Source: Fasciolopsis buskii (taxonomy: Eukaryota > Platyhelminthes > Trematoda > Plagiorchiida > Fasciolidae). Taken from it: a DNA stretch of 64,000 bases. The stretch covers positions 3,943 to 67,942 of the forward strand of contig LUCM01005840.1 in NCBI GenBank assembly GCA_008360955.1, in the 5' to 3' direction. The notes beneath the pieces are model-generated. The model saw nothing but the letters and a program-made list of their open reading frames with translations. It was not told where the DNA came from and did no database searches. A program made the position numbers and the translations under genes. Positions 44,762 through 58,403 of this stretch are shown here, piece after piece (within the stretch, counting starts at the first letter, position 1; each line of letters starts with the position of its first letter).

Positions 44762-47700
44762 TACTATTACTGCTTCTTTAATTGGTAAATTTCACTGAAA
44801 TTCGCTCTCGGCCGCTGACAGTTTCAGCTTTCTCTCTCCCTGGTTCCAACAAAATCCATCTCTCAGAACCAAAGATTTCCTCCTAATTTGTAACAAACCA
44901 TGGAAAAGGTTTCTATTTCATATTTGCTCCCTCGACGTCTTAGTCAAAATTCAACTGGAAATAAGTAAACAAATGGGCATTTTTCTCGGTTTACGTTGGG
45001 GGCAACGCTTGGACTCAAAACCAGTAGGTTCGAACGATGGTAAGGAATGCTAGGATTTAAAGTAGAAGTAGGTGAGGTTGGGAAGATTTATGCCATACAG
45101 CTTAGTATTTGATTAAATGGCGTGGACATTGGTGTGGCAACATCAAAATTCTCAAAGTGGTCGGCTTCCAAGAGAAAAGAGTTAAGTGGAACGTTAATCA
45201 AACGAGATATGACGAAATAAAAAATTAAAATAAATGCACTGAACTGGAATAAGTTGCTCATGGGTATGGTGGATTACAGAATGACGAACGCCGGCGGAAT
45301 TCATCACACTCAACAAACTCATCAAATTTAGTGATATTTCTCATTCCGCACATAATGCATGTGAAACAAACCTTCGTTTCCAAAATCTGTGCTCTGCCTT
45401 CTGTGCATCTCACCACACTACCATGTTTTTGAATCTGCATCTAGTGGCTAGTAATTGTGATCTATTCTTTTTGGGTTGTTATGCAGTTTATGGTCTAAAT
45501 TTTCTTTACTGATGAACGCAGACTTGTTGTCCATTAACAGCTATTTATTTACTACACGAAGCAGTCTGCGAGTTCTTCCAATGAGGTAATATAAAAGAGA
45601 TCATTTCCTCATCGGTGTTTTTTATTTATCACCAAAGTAACAGCTCTTAGACTTTCCGTCTCCTCATAAGTGCTGTGTCCAGGAATGCCAAGAACATGTC
45701 GATTCAAGTTTGGTAGCTGGCAAAGGAAAGAATTCCAGCAGCAATGTCCCCCAAGGAAATTTCTGAATAACTGGACTTAAATATCCGCCACCGGATTTCC
45801 GTTTAAAGCCATGAGTTAATTCTCAAGACAAATCAAGACATGGCTCGGGCTTGTATAATCTGGATTACCCACATTTTCTTCGGACGCCCCCGATTTATCA
45901 CCTAACCTCCCTTGCATTTTCACGCCAATCTCTGCTCGCCAACCTGCGAGAGTCACTGCTTTAGCCAACGCATATAGATGGAGTATCTCGACTGCAGCAA
46001 TATACGGGTTGATCAGTGGTGGAAGCTACACCACCTGATTTCATCTTTAAAATCATCTTTCTGCCGTTGTGTATGGTGTGCATATTAATGTCTACGCCGG
46101 TGCCTACGACGATGGCCGATGTAATGTCTTTCATGCCGTAGACTAATTCTGTTATTATCTTTCTACAAGAACCTCTACTTTTCGAGATATTTTGAAGTTG
46201 GCCTTATTTTAAATATTAACGAGTTGAAGGGCTTCATATGGCTACAGAAAGATTTGTATAAACTTGCGGTGTGATCCGCCGTTTCCGCTATTGGCTAAGG
46301 CTACCCTGAAAACCATATAAACGGTAGAGCTCGCTGGAATTCTGACCTCTATTAGTGGGTCACCAGTAGACGCGCGCCTGTGTTCTGCGTTCATGTTCTC
46401 TCTCGCTAGCGGGTCGAGTTAACCGTTCCAAGTCCGCACTTTGTTTCCTTTTGACTGCCCATTAAAAGGTGGATCTGGTCAGTTCTGCTTTGTTATACCA
46501 CTACGGGTTGTGAAGGCTTTAGCCTGTATTATGTTGCTCCCAGCCTAGGTGAGTGTTACCATCCTGCTAGGCCGCAGGCTTGGGCTGTTGTGCCATCTTG
46601 TGATGTCTGTTTCTGAAGCCGTTTTCTTCTGTGATGTGTACTGATCAGCTCAACCACGAACCATAAAAGATATTATCTTCAGGAATGTGTGACCGCCCTT
46701 GATTCAGATTTCATGAAAATCAGTCAAATGTAGCACCGTTAGTTATATAAGTCTTTATCTTATCCACTCTCCTACCACTTGATCGCTTAATTTTCACTTT
46801 TCTCTTTTCGTTAGTTGCACCAACATGTACTTTGCTCGTATCTTGGCACTGCTCGAGAAATAAAGTCTTTTATTGTAATCGATAAGCAGCAGCACATATA
46901 AGCATCCCAAACGGTAACACCAACAATATTATGCGTTTTTATTTTTGAGAAGCCTGCATAATTCAACATCAAACGTGTACAAACTTGGAGCAGGGAAAAT
47001 GCGGGAGAACAGATGCCAAGCTGGGAGCAGGGATAAAGCTGTGTAAACTTTTGAAGTTACTCAAAGAGCACACCTCGAAGCACGATCGAGGTCTACAGCG
47101 TGGTAAGCTCGACACGAGTGTGAGTGCCAAAATACAAAGCTCAGTAGATCACTTGACAATATTTGGCAGAATTTTGCAGGATCAGACCGTAGCTATCTGT
47201 CTATAGTTTCTTAATGGAATGCATCAAAGAAGCTTGTCAAAAGCAAGGAATTTAGCTGGAATACGTTGGCATTATTAACGTAGTGCCATACTCAGACGGG
47301 CTGGTCTTGTTAAACCCCTTAGTTAGCCACAGCAGCCCTCGAATTTCGCGCGAATGCCATAGTTCGCTGCATTAATTTTGAAAACAGCCAGTGAAATAGT
47401 CGGCGGATAAATATAGGATGCCGCGGCTAAACGGATTAAGAGCTCTTTACGTTTTAAGTCGAGATGTCCGGGAATTTTGGTATACATAGATGTAGTTTTA
47501 CATATTTATTCCAGAACAAAATAAGATGCTTATATATATATATTAAGCAAATATAGAAACTTACTATAAAATAGGGTTCCTGCGCTTTTCTAACATATAC
47601 CCGTGGCCTCATTTTGGTGTACTTTGATTTAGGGATGTCGGTTGTAGGTCTTTTGTCGTACTTCCCGATCATTTGCCCCTGAACCAAGGGAAAATTGCCT

Positions 47701-49544
47701 GATTATCGTACTCTAACCTAAGCGTTCTAGTCAGGCTACCTTGCAAATGTAATCACATAATGTAAATGCTCACCGTTTAGCCTACCGGATTTGTTATGGG
47801 ACCTACTGTATTATTCATTGATTAGTATCTCCAACTTAAAGCAAACACAGGACAGCCCCAAAAATCCAGTAACTATTTAATAACAATAAATACAATTCCA
47901 AATCCCAAAGACAGCAGTATTAACAAACACGGAGTAATTCGCAAGTATTTCATCATACCTAAAAGCCTCAAATTTGCCACGGAAAAATTGCTCTACCCTA
48001 AGAGGAAAGAGAGTGAAACCGACCAACGAAACATCTACACCCAGCAGGCTACCTCTGCAGCTAACCGAGCACTGCCAGCCCAGGAGGTGGTCGACGACTT
48101 TGCACTCAAGCCGAATATATGCCTGAGGAGCGACAATTTAAAAACCTAACGGGTCAAAAGTAATCCAGACCATAAAATCTAAAAATAGTTACAAACTAAC
48201 CCAAGTCCATAGATGGAGTCAATTACAAGAGGGTAATATGCTTCACCGTCGTTCGTAAGCTGCACCGTGCAATTTGTTAGCTTCCACATGGAATTTGGTT
48301 GTGTAAGCATTGATGCTGACTAATATGCTTACTGGGCTCCAGCTACATCAGTTTTTATTTTGTTGCAGACTTCAGCTTGTAACATGTGTGAACTCTATCG
48401 CAGAGCACTAGCCAGAGCTCCGTACATTACTAGGATATGGAGACATTTTTTGAGGACAGAAGAATTCCAAATTTTAGAGGTCTTGTGAACTTAGCAGCAT
48501 CCCCTTATTGCCACTTCTTCCTGGCAAAATTGTAAGATCACTGGAAATGGAGCAAACACGGTGCCCTTCAAGGTGCCGGATACAGACCAGGTCATAATTT
48601 ACCTCAGATTCTATTTTCCGCTTTAGGAGTAATGCATAAGGTAGTCCGAGGCTTGGTTCTATCTTCTGAGCATACGGTAGGCGTGATTGCCTTGTTGTGC
48701 ATAGTATGACTAACCATTCTCTGCCATGACGAATTTCCAAATCTTCCCATGTTCCTACTTATTGCCGTTTTTCAAAAGCTGTTCAGACATCGTTATACTC
48801 CCGCAAGGCTTTGTAAGTTGCTCTTTTGAAGTTTTCCTAACATTCATATTGTCACGTAGCTTTAACAAAGACAACTTTGGGGGCATAAAAGACGATGTAT
48901 CAACCAGCAATTTTCATTCGTTTGAAACCAAATGTCAAAGCATTTTTCAATGGCATCTGTCTTAGGCCGTTTTCTAAGCCTCTTTTACTTGTGGTGAACG
49001 CATCTGTATATTGATGTTTACTGTTACGTTTAACGTGTTTAGTTGGTGACTGCAGCAAACGTTACTGCATCTATCGAGCGCACGGTTATTCTATGGAAAT
49101 GCTACGTTTCTTACCCCGCTAAGCTATCTTGTCACACTTAATACACTTTATCCGCTCAGCCATATAGTTTGCTGAATGCAGCACATTGCACTGAGGTTCC
49201 TGAAGTGTCATTAAAATCTGAATAAGGGTTGTACGGCATTTGTACCGTCTAAATTCTGTTTATCCCAAATCAGACTTTGTGATGATCGAAGTTAGGTTTT
49301 GGAAAGGCAAGTCGCCCCAAGATATACGGCACATTTAGCTAGATGTTTTCTCCAGTCACAAGTATCATCTAAGGTATTTGACCGGACTAAATCCGTTAGC
49401 CAGTCCTTGTGATATGCCTCGGTGGTTACCACAGAACTAGATATACTGCAAAAAGTGAATGTGCAAGGAAAAAAGTGTTCCACACATGCGGCGAAAGAAT
49501 GCCGCAGATATTAGCATACGGCAGTATAATACAACCGTGCAAAT
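44762..49544. other. Unassigned 4.8 kb
   Basis: No protein was recognised on either strand; frames are under 90 codons. ATATAAACGG at 46315 resembles a TATA box but has no gene behind it. A (TA) run occurs at about 47530-47543. Some of this is presumably older retroelement debris. Confidence 0.4.
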
Positions 49545-49721
49545 AATAATTAAATATGCTGTATCTCCGTAGGTCATCTGCCGACCTCCGCAGGTCTCAC
49601 TCTTCTCCGTAGGAGGAACGAGGACATGGCGTGATGGGCAGACGAATTTTCGCCATGAGGAACACGTGATGCTAAGCACTCTGAGTACTTGCAAGTAATA
49701 TTGCATCCTCAGTCTCTGCAT
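49545..49721 (-). mobile_element. RTE-type C-terminal tail fragment
   Basis: In two overlapping minus frames HHVFLMAKIRLP and then SRHVLVPPTEKSETCGGRQM appear, aligning with GHVFRVAKTRLP and the GGQQLTW region of the tail at 161-466. The fragment is short and frameshifted, and no upstream RT was found. Confidence 0.45.
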
Positions 49722-52700
49722 TAATAACCCGGAAATGTCATCCAGTTTTACTGATTCTAAACAGTAAGTAAAATGCCGAAACCTTGGACATACGTACGTT
49801 CACCTCCACTGTCGTGTTTCCATCCTCCGGCACGCAGCTTCCAAGGTAGCTGGGGGAGGAACGTTCCTTCCACTCATTTGAGTATCATGTTTGTATTCAT
49901 TATTGCTCGTTATTGCAACAGCACCTTTCATTTTGGGGGTGCTAACCGAGGAGCAGCAAAAACGATCCTATCGGGTTCATCTACCTAATCTGGGTCAAAC
50001 AGACTCTCTTCATTTTCCTGTTCGGTCTCTGCATCCTGGTGACCATTCTGCTTGATCTCGTTTGTGATTGAATGGAGCTGGAACAGAGCTGCAACTGAAA
50101 TGCGGCTCTGACGGCTGATGAGATACCGTGTTTATTATAAAACATTCTAATTCGATCAGCCAACAAGCCAATGGTTCCGGCTGAATGCAAAACTCAGTAA
50201 GGAGACGGTATTAGGATGGATGCATATCAAAGATTTTGCTAGCTCCACGCCTAGCTTTGTCGCGGAATGCAGTTGGCCACATCGGGTGGCCCTCAGTTGC
50301 ACCGACTTTAGACAATTCAATGTCCTAAGCGTCCACCATTTTCATCCGTTCCAGTTCCGTGTCGGAAATGCCGGTGCCTTTTGCAGAGGTATTATCAATT
50401 ATTGAAGCCAAAATGCCCTTCCGCTTGTAAGGTACGTCTTTGACCTAAAACAGCGCCACAAGTCGAGCCAATACCCAGCTGATTAGTTTCAACTGGTAAA
50501 TGTTTTGCTTGGCCTCTGACGTTCCTGACGACTGGAAAAGATTACTCATGGGAAATAGGATATTCTGTCTCACATCCCCTATTTGCATCAGAACTAAAGC
50601 GTCGGGATGGTTTACGATAATAGTCGCATTTAAATGAATCCATATAATAAAATAGCAAGGATAAAGTATATTTCTTAATTTGCAAAGGATGTGCTCAATG
50701 AATGATCAAATTGGTGCGCGTGTGATGCAGAGGGAACGCCAATAACAGAAATCCGAACGGACATGTAGATCTGTGATACCTTAGGTTTCTTGAGAGTCAC
50801 AATTTGAAGCAGGGTCAGAATCTGCAACGATACAAGCACTGCACAAGTACGCCAGTCAAAAATCAAAATTAAACACGCCTTCTTGCAGTAGCGCACATGA
50901 TCTTTTGAGGTTTTTGGTCAGCAGCAAGTCATTTAGCGTTTAAGTGCACCAAATTTGCGTGGCGATGGCGAAAAATTTGGCGGAAGTAAAATGGCCAATT
51001 TTGGAATTTGGCCAGAGTCTCCAGAATTCCAAATCGTTAGGTAGTGGACAGAAAAATCAAAATAAAAGGGTTCAGAGCAATGAGAATATGATAACACGAT
51101 GGAAGTTAGCCAGAGCCAAGCGGGGCGTCATGCAGTGTGGATAAAGTTTCTAATTTGTCTAGGCTAAAGGCTCAATAAAATACTGAAGATGAGAGCCAAG
51201 AAACACCGATAGACTATTTGAAGGATAAGATTTTATGGAGGTTTGTGCACGATCAGTTTATTTAGCTCCCGAAATCTCCTGGCTGAATGCATATAAGTCT
51301 GATGGCACATACTACTGGTACGGGAGGTGGGTAAGATAACGAGTTTTTGTACCAAGTGAAAACAATTACGTACACTTGCTCTAAATGTTTCCCATGCCGC
51401 CATTTTTGATATCGCTGGTTTTCGTCTCAGCTAAAGGCAAGGATTAATAAGTTATGGGGCGTGCACGCAACGGTGCTCACAATCAGCATTTAAGCTCCAT
51501 CTAATTAGTGGTGTCCAGGACGACCATCGGCGTGATTCGGGTTTTTCTTGCTCTGAACGGACAGATGACCGAGCGCCAGGTCCGGCTAGCAGATTCCTAG
51601 AAGAATGTAAAGCTAGTAGTCCTAGAGTTATCTGTGGAGGACGGCGCCGATTACAGCGCATAAAGCCGAAGTTGTCCGGCTTGGGTCCCAGCTTTGCGGT
51701 ATAATGATCAATTAACCGGGGGCAGGGTTAGAGACAAAGTGAGACATGACCAAAGCTAAAGTTAACCATATGAATGAAACATTAGAGTGGCAAGTTGTGA
51801 ACGATGCCTTCGGCTAGATTCCGGTTATGGGGGCCAGTAATAACATTTGGAGACGCCCGACATGGCAAGGCAAAAGCAGAGTTGAAAGCAACATTTATGA
51901 CGGAAAATAGGGAGTTATAGTTAATTGGCCGTCGTCGAAACCTGAAGTCAAATTTTGTATGAACATCCCATGATATACAGAATGGGTTTCTTTATCAATG
52001 ATGATGTAACTAATGTCGCAAAATGGCTGAGGTCAGCATAAGATCAGTAGAGGTAGCGTTGTGGTAGCTATTTCAAGACAAAATAATTCAGCTGCGAAAA
52101 GAATGGTAATTGGTCCCTAGCTACTGGATGCTTTATCTTGGGCCGTTTCAAAGTTTGACACCTTTTACAGTAGGACAACACTGCGCAGCAGACCCAGTAA
52201 CGAAAAGAGAATGAAGTAAAGTGAAAGATAATTGAGACTGATTTGCTGAGAATCGGAGAGATGGATTATAGCACAGCATATTACGTTTTCGTGTTGGATG
52301 ATTAATTTTTTTGATGGAGATGCAGTACGCATTGGTAACCAGATCTGGCGTATTGCCTGAGGTTATTGGGATAGTTAAATTTTTGCGGTTATCATGAATA
52401 GCTTATTCAGCGCCGCTGAGCCAATAAATAGGATAGTTGAACACGAAAAGGATGGAATGCAGAAGAGTGCGTTAAAAATGGGAGAATGAAGTGGTAATGC
52501 GTTGATCCATCTAATGGTTCACTGACTTTCGTTGAAACCACATTGCGCATGGTATAATGGTTAGTCACCTTAGGCAGAAAGTGGGGTGACATAATGCGAA
52601 TCTATTTTCTGAGAATACCTTGTGGTGAAGGCGGTTGACAATCTGTCTTAAACTAGAAATTTAATCCAATCCAGTGGAGCTCATTTGGTCCAATGTGTGC

Positions 52701-52957
52701 TTGTTCAAGGTTTTTTAAGGGCTGCACATCTGGTGGATTTGACACCTGGGGTTTAAAATGGACTAAATTTGGGCACAATCGCAGCGAACGGGGAAGTTCG
52801 TCTCATGGTTCGGAGTAAGCAACTGATTCATAGTGGAACCAAGGGATCCTCATCCAGTAAAAACTGCTACAAAGTGGTTACGAGGGAGTCGCGTAATGTA
52901 TGACGCTTGTAGCAGAATGAACATTATTATGATAAAGATTAAAGAGGTGAGTGAGGT
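49722..52957. other. Unassigned 3.2 kb
   Basis: Only short frames without motifs. The plus strand is G/A-rich from about 51 kb onward. Nothing else can be supported. Confidence 0.4.
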
Positions 52958-53839
52958 TTAATCTGACACACCGGATCCATAGTGTTTAAAGACCGCGTGT
53001 GATCCGGAAGGCAAGGCTATGGGAGGGAACAAAAGGGTTTCTAGTGAACGCCCGTGCACGGTATTGATTGTGGCTTCATCAAAATTGAGCATATGCTTGA
53101 AGATGATCAAGTCATGTTGGAGAGAGGTTACAAGCTTCCAGTCTTCAGGATAGAGTGCCCTAAGGAGAATTTCAATGCTATTCACAATGATGACAATTTC
53201 GCAGAGGGATTGGTCATGGAAGGTGAAACAACGGAAACATTGCAGCCTCAAGTCCTTGACCACATGTATTGCAGAAATTGAGAAGGTGAGCTGGGAGAGC
53301 ACGATATGTATATGTTGCTAAAGAACTGTTTTCGGCGGAGAACCTCGTAAGCCACTTGGCACACAGGTTATCACAATTGTAAGGGGTGGAGTCAAATGTT
53401 CAACTTTCCAAAGAGTTGACTAGTTTAGCTTCATTAACAAATAGAAATGGTGTGCCGTGCCGAATAAAGTCAAAGTAATCATTGATTTACAGAAGGAGTA
53501 GAAGGGTCCAAGGACCCTACTATGAACAAGCGGTATGATAACGTCGGGCCTAAGTCTGTGGGGTCGCTTGGGATATTTCGTCGGCGTGATAATGCTGGCA
53601 ACTCTGAGTGAGATGGAAGATAACTGATCGGAAGTCGGCATGGAGTGGATTTCGGGATGCAGCAGAGTGCCAGCAAGGAGCACGAAAGAGAAGTGTGCAT
53701 TGAATGCGTCTGCAATGTCTACAGGCCTTGAAGATGAGGAATTTCGGATTGGCCTGCGCGTTGGACCGTGAACGAGCTTTAAAAATACGAAAAATATTCT
53801 AAGCTGAGTTGGGCAATCAAGGGAATGACATTTATTGCA
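52958..53839 (-). mobile_element. Non-LTR retrotransposon RT N-terminal part, right arm
   Basis: Within block B' it repeats the linker and first RT block of the left arm. Beyond the block edge the minus frame starting at 53302 has FSISAIHVVKDLRLQCFRCF, which aligns codon by codon with the left-arm sequence at about 41209-41250 (SVTNVAKALELQYVYY). Many differences fall at third codon positions. The motif A Asp is His here. The frame stays open to 52958 but no further RT motif is visible. Confidence 0.4.
53337..53839 (-). repeat. Inverted-repeat block B', right arm (503 bp)
   Basis: Reverse complement of 40645-41147. It is closer to block A' (1.7 kb) than B is to A (4.7 kb), so the left arm holds 2,969 bp more between the blocks. 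Confidence 0.92.
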
Positions 53840-55571
53840 CTTTTGAAATTTATTTCACGTGTAATGAGAAGTTCTCGTTGCAATCCATTGGCTTGTAATA
53901 AAATTGGGAAGCCCCCTTTTCTGCCAGAGAAATTCTATGCATTCAATATTTATATCTTGAGCCGACGATGGTTATTGAGATTCTTGGAGTTATGTTCGGT
54001 GTTCGGGGTGGATGAACGAATAATTATAGAAAGAAGTTTGGCATAACTTTCGTCTGCTGCATTCCGCCTGTCACGTTATGAAATAGCCGAACCAATCAAA
54101 AATTCCCGGGGCGTCACAGATTTTACAAACTGTCTATTAGACAAAAAATTTAATATACTTTGTTGGAGAGGATTCGTCACGAAAGGGAAGGCTGCACATG
54201 ACCATCTTGTGGATAAACCCAGGGATGAGTTTTCACCCGTACGCATTGTCATTAAGAATGGTATGCGTACACTCAAGGTCTAAAATTTTCTGCAGTCTTG
54301 TAGGCGTGGTCGCAAGCTAAGCCCACCCCTCAGCGTACGTTTCGAAGTCGAACTCACTTGGCGTGGACGATTTTGATAATAACAACAAACGGATTATTGT
54401 GGAATTGTAGTACCCTGCAATTGTCCAAGGGCTAGATAGGAGATTAGACTGGTAGGTGGATGTACGATTGTAGCAAGAAATATCGAAAGTATTAAAACTT
54501 GGAGGTGGACGTTCATATCCTAAATAAATTGAGAGCTCGGGTTGGTAAATGAGGCCACAGGTCGTCCGGGATGAAATCCAGCAGTCGATGTTGGAGGATA
54601 AAGGCGGTGTGGGGTTGCTTTAAATAGGTCAATGAACCACCTATATGACGTGATCCAATAGTTGGACAGGATTTGCGGCCCACCAAGGAAAACGAAGTGG
54701 AGCTGTGATCCGTTACCTAGGCTTCTCTTATCAAAGTGATACGTGAGAGTTGACGGTTGCCAGAAATCTTAGCCCTCCCACTTTGTGAGTTAGGGCGTGG
54801 GAGTTTAAGGGGGCAGATAGAGTCTACCACAACATGTCAGGTCATGTGATAACCAGTAGGTGGGTTCTGCAGAAGACCAGTAGCCACCGGATGCATCAGG
54901 AGTTCGTGAAATGTATACCTTTGCTAGGAAGTGAATCTGTCTGAGTTGAATGCATTGGCCAGCAAGAGACTGTCTAAGCCACGGGATTTTTGGTTGGTAG
55001 GAAATTGAGAGTTAACGAACAGGCTTTTAGAGGGCTCCTGTAGGGGGATTTGGTGTCCATTGGGGGGGGGCGGTGTAGATCTGTCAAATGGTGACGTCCC
55101 CAGGATGGAACTGGCAACCTAGGGGATTGGTGGGAGGAGCTTTGGACAAAACCCATGAAGATGCCTGTACATGCGGGTGTCTGCCAGAGTAAAGACTACG
55201 TTTGGAATTTGGGGGAGTGGAGAGGAAATCGTTTGGCGGAACATTTGGATCTGCGCTGGACAAGAGGAAGACGAATAGGCGGACTCATAATCACAGTGAA
55301 TCCGAGGACAAGGTACGTTTAGACAGAATTTGCCAGGTGCCGTTTTGGAAATTTCGTTGCATCTCTATGAGAATATTAGGATAAATGGTTTTGTATGAGT
55401 GCCTGGAGTGCGAGAATAGGACAGGGACACCGGATTGGAAAGGATGCATTTCAATACGCTGGCCAAGTAGGCTGATAGAAGTAACTGGTGGCAGGCTACC
55501 GATTTCGGGGCTGGGCCATTAAGTTATCCTTATCCAGCCAATAGTTTCCGAAGTCAGGGGGAGGCATGAGA
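53840..55571. other. Right spacer between blocks B' and A'
   Basis: 1.7 kb, G-rich on the plus strand, with a G9 run at 55062-55070. Minus frames are short; 54276-54076 is not recognised. Its two ends show weak similarity to the matching ends of the left spacer, but the middle does not align by eye. Confidence 0.45.
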
Positions 55572-57179
55572 ACAGTGGGCCAACCACTTGGGGGTGATTG
55601 TAAGTGACGGTTGACCGGCAGCCGGACCCATGCAGGAGTTTCCAAATTTACTAAAGCTCGTGCCAAGGTGGCCTGTTCGAATTCGACGTGCCGAGGTGAC
55701 CACTGATAAACCGGGTTGCGTGGTTACTTGCATAGGTGACTGAAACGCATTCCCTTCGGATTTCGACCGAGTTAAGTTGAGTGCCACCACGTCGTTTGAG
55801 AGCAGGACAAGAAAGCAAATGGAGTTACATTTTGGATGGGGCAAATGCCAGACCCCGATGTCACTGAGATGTCCAAACACCGGTGAGACAGCGAACACCT
55901 GCGTGGCTCTATTTTCTCCTCTGCTAATTTGCTGTAGTATCTTTGGCAATTTCAGATGACTACTTTTACCGGGCGGTTGGACGGGTGAATGAGAGCAAAG
56001 TTCACTCAAGTTTGGCGGCATCGGCTATGAACAACGGGGATGAGCCCTTGGGTCCACAGGTTATGAAATGAGTGTACTTGGGAGGGGAGTTTTGCTGCCA
56101 CGGGCAGGCATATTCTCAAATGGACTAGTAACAGATTGTGTGGTGAATGGGTTGGACAGAAAGTTCAACGACATAAATACGGAAGAGGATGCTTGTGTAA
56201 ACCTTTTATAAGTAAACATTTCGGGATGTTTGGCAACCACTATTTACAGGTATTTTCTGGTAGTGTCAATTTGACACGGGATATTCGAAGCAAAGCAGTG
56301 GGTCCATCGCAGGGAGGGGGTGCGTTATCTGATGCCACGATAACGGACCCTGTGCTTAGTCTGGCGGGATAACCCTGTACTGGAAACTTGCTGCCCTAAG
56401 GGGGAGCACCCGAGGTAGCCAAAACCTTGTCGACTTGAGAGCTTTCGTGAATTTCTGTGAAGGTAGTATGTCTAACTGGAAGGGAATTTTATCACTGAGA
56501 ATCTTGATACGCTCACAAGGCGTGCAGTTGCAAATGGTTGCCCTGTTGCTCACAAACAGCCTAGCTGATATTTCATCGTAAAACTGGAGTAGAAACTAAG
56601 CAGTTATTTTGGAGGGATTTTTCCGGAGCTCAAAGTAAAGGTAAGGGCGGTGTGTCGTACCACGTGCGTTGAGTTTGTTGACTTAGACCGACGGCAATAA
56701 AAGGTGACCGGGCACACTAAATACAGCAACGTTCTTGGGAGTTACAACGCGTTTACTGACTTTATCAATTACGAAGTCGAAGAAGCACCTTATTGTAGCA
56801 AGATTAGCGGTAGTCGTGTCGTTGAATTGACTAATCAGGCTGCCTAATAGAGGCGGATTCAGTGACAAAGCTTCAACCCACTGCACTTTGTTTTGCAAGT
56901 TACTTATTCTCTTTAAGTCATTCAGAACCTGTGTACCACATTTTTGAACCATCTCGTAAGGCGGGACAGAGGATGGGATATTGAGGGTCGGGGTTTGTGA
57001 GGCCTATCTGGGTAGGGCGGAAGTGCGCATGCGCCAAGTTGGCTCCGCTGGAAAGGGCATAATTGGGGTTCGTCGTAGAAGTGTTAATAAGTATTACGAA
57101 AGTTAGGTAAATTTAAATGGGTAGCAGGAAGTTGTCCAGATTTGTGGGAACGTGTGAACAAAAAGGTGGGTAGACGGGC
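55572..57179 (-). repeat. Inverted-repeat block A', right arm (1,608 bp)
   Basis: Reverse complement of 34336-35943. It holds copies of the 89-codon ORF (56952-56683), a 65-codon frame (56553-56356) and the longer ORF (56021-55554). At the outer edge GATCCAA (57185-57191) still pairs with the left arm. No target-site duplication flanks the pair. Confidence 0.92.
57018..57034 (-). promoter_or_regulatory. NRF1/ETS-like promoter motif pair (right arm)
   Basis: Same motif pair as in the left arm: GCGCATGCGC at 57025-57034 and, on the minus strand, CACTTCCG at 57025-57018. It points toward the ORF starting at 56952. Confidence 0.35.
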
Positions 57180-58014
57180 CGATAGATCCAACTGGTCATA
57201 AAAGAAATATCCTGACCGATAAGGTTTGTGATATCATTATGAAACCACCTGGAGTATGATCACGTTACGGCTGGAAACGTAACAGTCTGGGCCTGTGTAA
57301 AATATCAGCAAGAATGTCATTCAGATGTTAGGCTTTGTTCTGATCATCACATCTCAGATTATCTTTCGGATTAAGAAAAATGCTTCAATTCAGCTCGCTA
57401 TACCAGAATGGAAACCTGGCTAAAGGAAAACAACGACGATGACGACTCCCCATGCGAAGTGCAACGCAGTAACCGGTTACTTAAGCATTAGATTGGAGAA
57501 TTTGCTTCGTATTCAATTAAATTGAATGAGGACGCCCAATTCGTATACGCAAGTGACCTCTCCTTATTAGTGTAGTCTGCATACGGAAGAAAAGTCCAAC
57601 TTGAGCATATGCAGCACTGAGCCCGTGGAAGTTGTTCATTGTCATTTTAATGGGTCTTCTAACGGGCAGTATAAACAAGGTTCCCGACCAATCGCTCTTG
57701 GTGCTAACATGGCAAAATTGTGTTTATCTCTATTACGGTTTTGTGCTGCGGTGCCCAGTATATGGAATTTCAGGCTGCTTGTATGCTTCCCAGTGACGTT
57801 CAGATCACTACCCTTGATGAATTTTTGTGTCACGATATCCTTTCGTTTTAAAGAAAGCGCCGCTCCGAATTAGTAGACGCACTCGTCTGGAGCCTCCATT
57901 TGTTTATTTCTGGCCTCCTACAATGTCCATCCCCTTTAGGCAAGCAACTCCTTACCACCTGAGAATCGTTCAGCCATATCACCGCATTCGTTTCTGCGTA
58001 CTTCAGCACTGCAT
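57180..58014. other. Unassigned 0.8 kb
   Basis: Unique sequence beyond the inverted repeat. Frames are up to 90 codons (57601-57873) without motifs. Confidence 0.4.
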
Positions 58015-58403
58015 TTAAGCTCCTGTCAGAATCATTGCAGTCGCTAATTTCATATTTTGGATTGAAATAATGGCATGCTTCTGCCTTCGAACCCTTGTAA
58101 AACTCCGGTTGCCAACGTTAAATTTAGGGGGAACAAATGTGGTATTCTTGTCCTGTTTGGGGCCAGCTTTTTCCCTCCGATGTGCAGGGGCTTGTAATCT
58201 GAATGCACATATACCTGCTTGTAACCTCTCGGCACCGAATATACTCTGTTGAGAAGCGTGCAAAAAATGACTGTATGGTAGCAGCCATTGTTTGAAGAAT
58301 GCTCAGTTACAATGAGAATGTCTATCCTAGTGAACGGCAACACAGCATTTCCCACTACATTCCGCCTTCCAAATGCCGTTCTGTAACGGTGCACGAAGCA
58401 CAA
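58015..58403 (-). other. Possible Ty3/gypsy RNase H-like fragment (weak)
   Basis: A minus frame of 117 codons contains YKQVYVHSDYKPLHIGGKKL followed by RIPHLF. This resembles the YGRxFxVxTDHKPL segment of LTR-retrotransposon RNase H, with the basic PxRLxR stretch after it. No neighbouring RT or integrase was found, so this may be coincidence. Confidence 0.2.

Noticed and set aside
46310..46330. TATA-box-like ATATAAACGG, possible LTR promoter
   Set aside because: No flanking long terminal repeat, primer-binding site or gag/pol sequence was found nearby.
52545..52615. tRNA-like stretch (GGTATAATGGTTAGTCACC with a later GCGAATC)
   Set aside because: The D-arm resembles a tRNA, but the T-loop lacks GGTTCRA, and acceptor and anticodon stems do not pair convincingly.
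34336..57179. Giant DNA transposon (Polinton/Maverick type) with long terminal inverted repeats
   Set aside because: No polymerase B, integrase, ATPase or capsid motifs were seen inside, no target-site duplication at the ends, and homology between the arms decays gradually instead of stopping at an element end.
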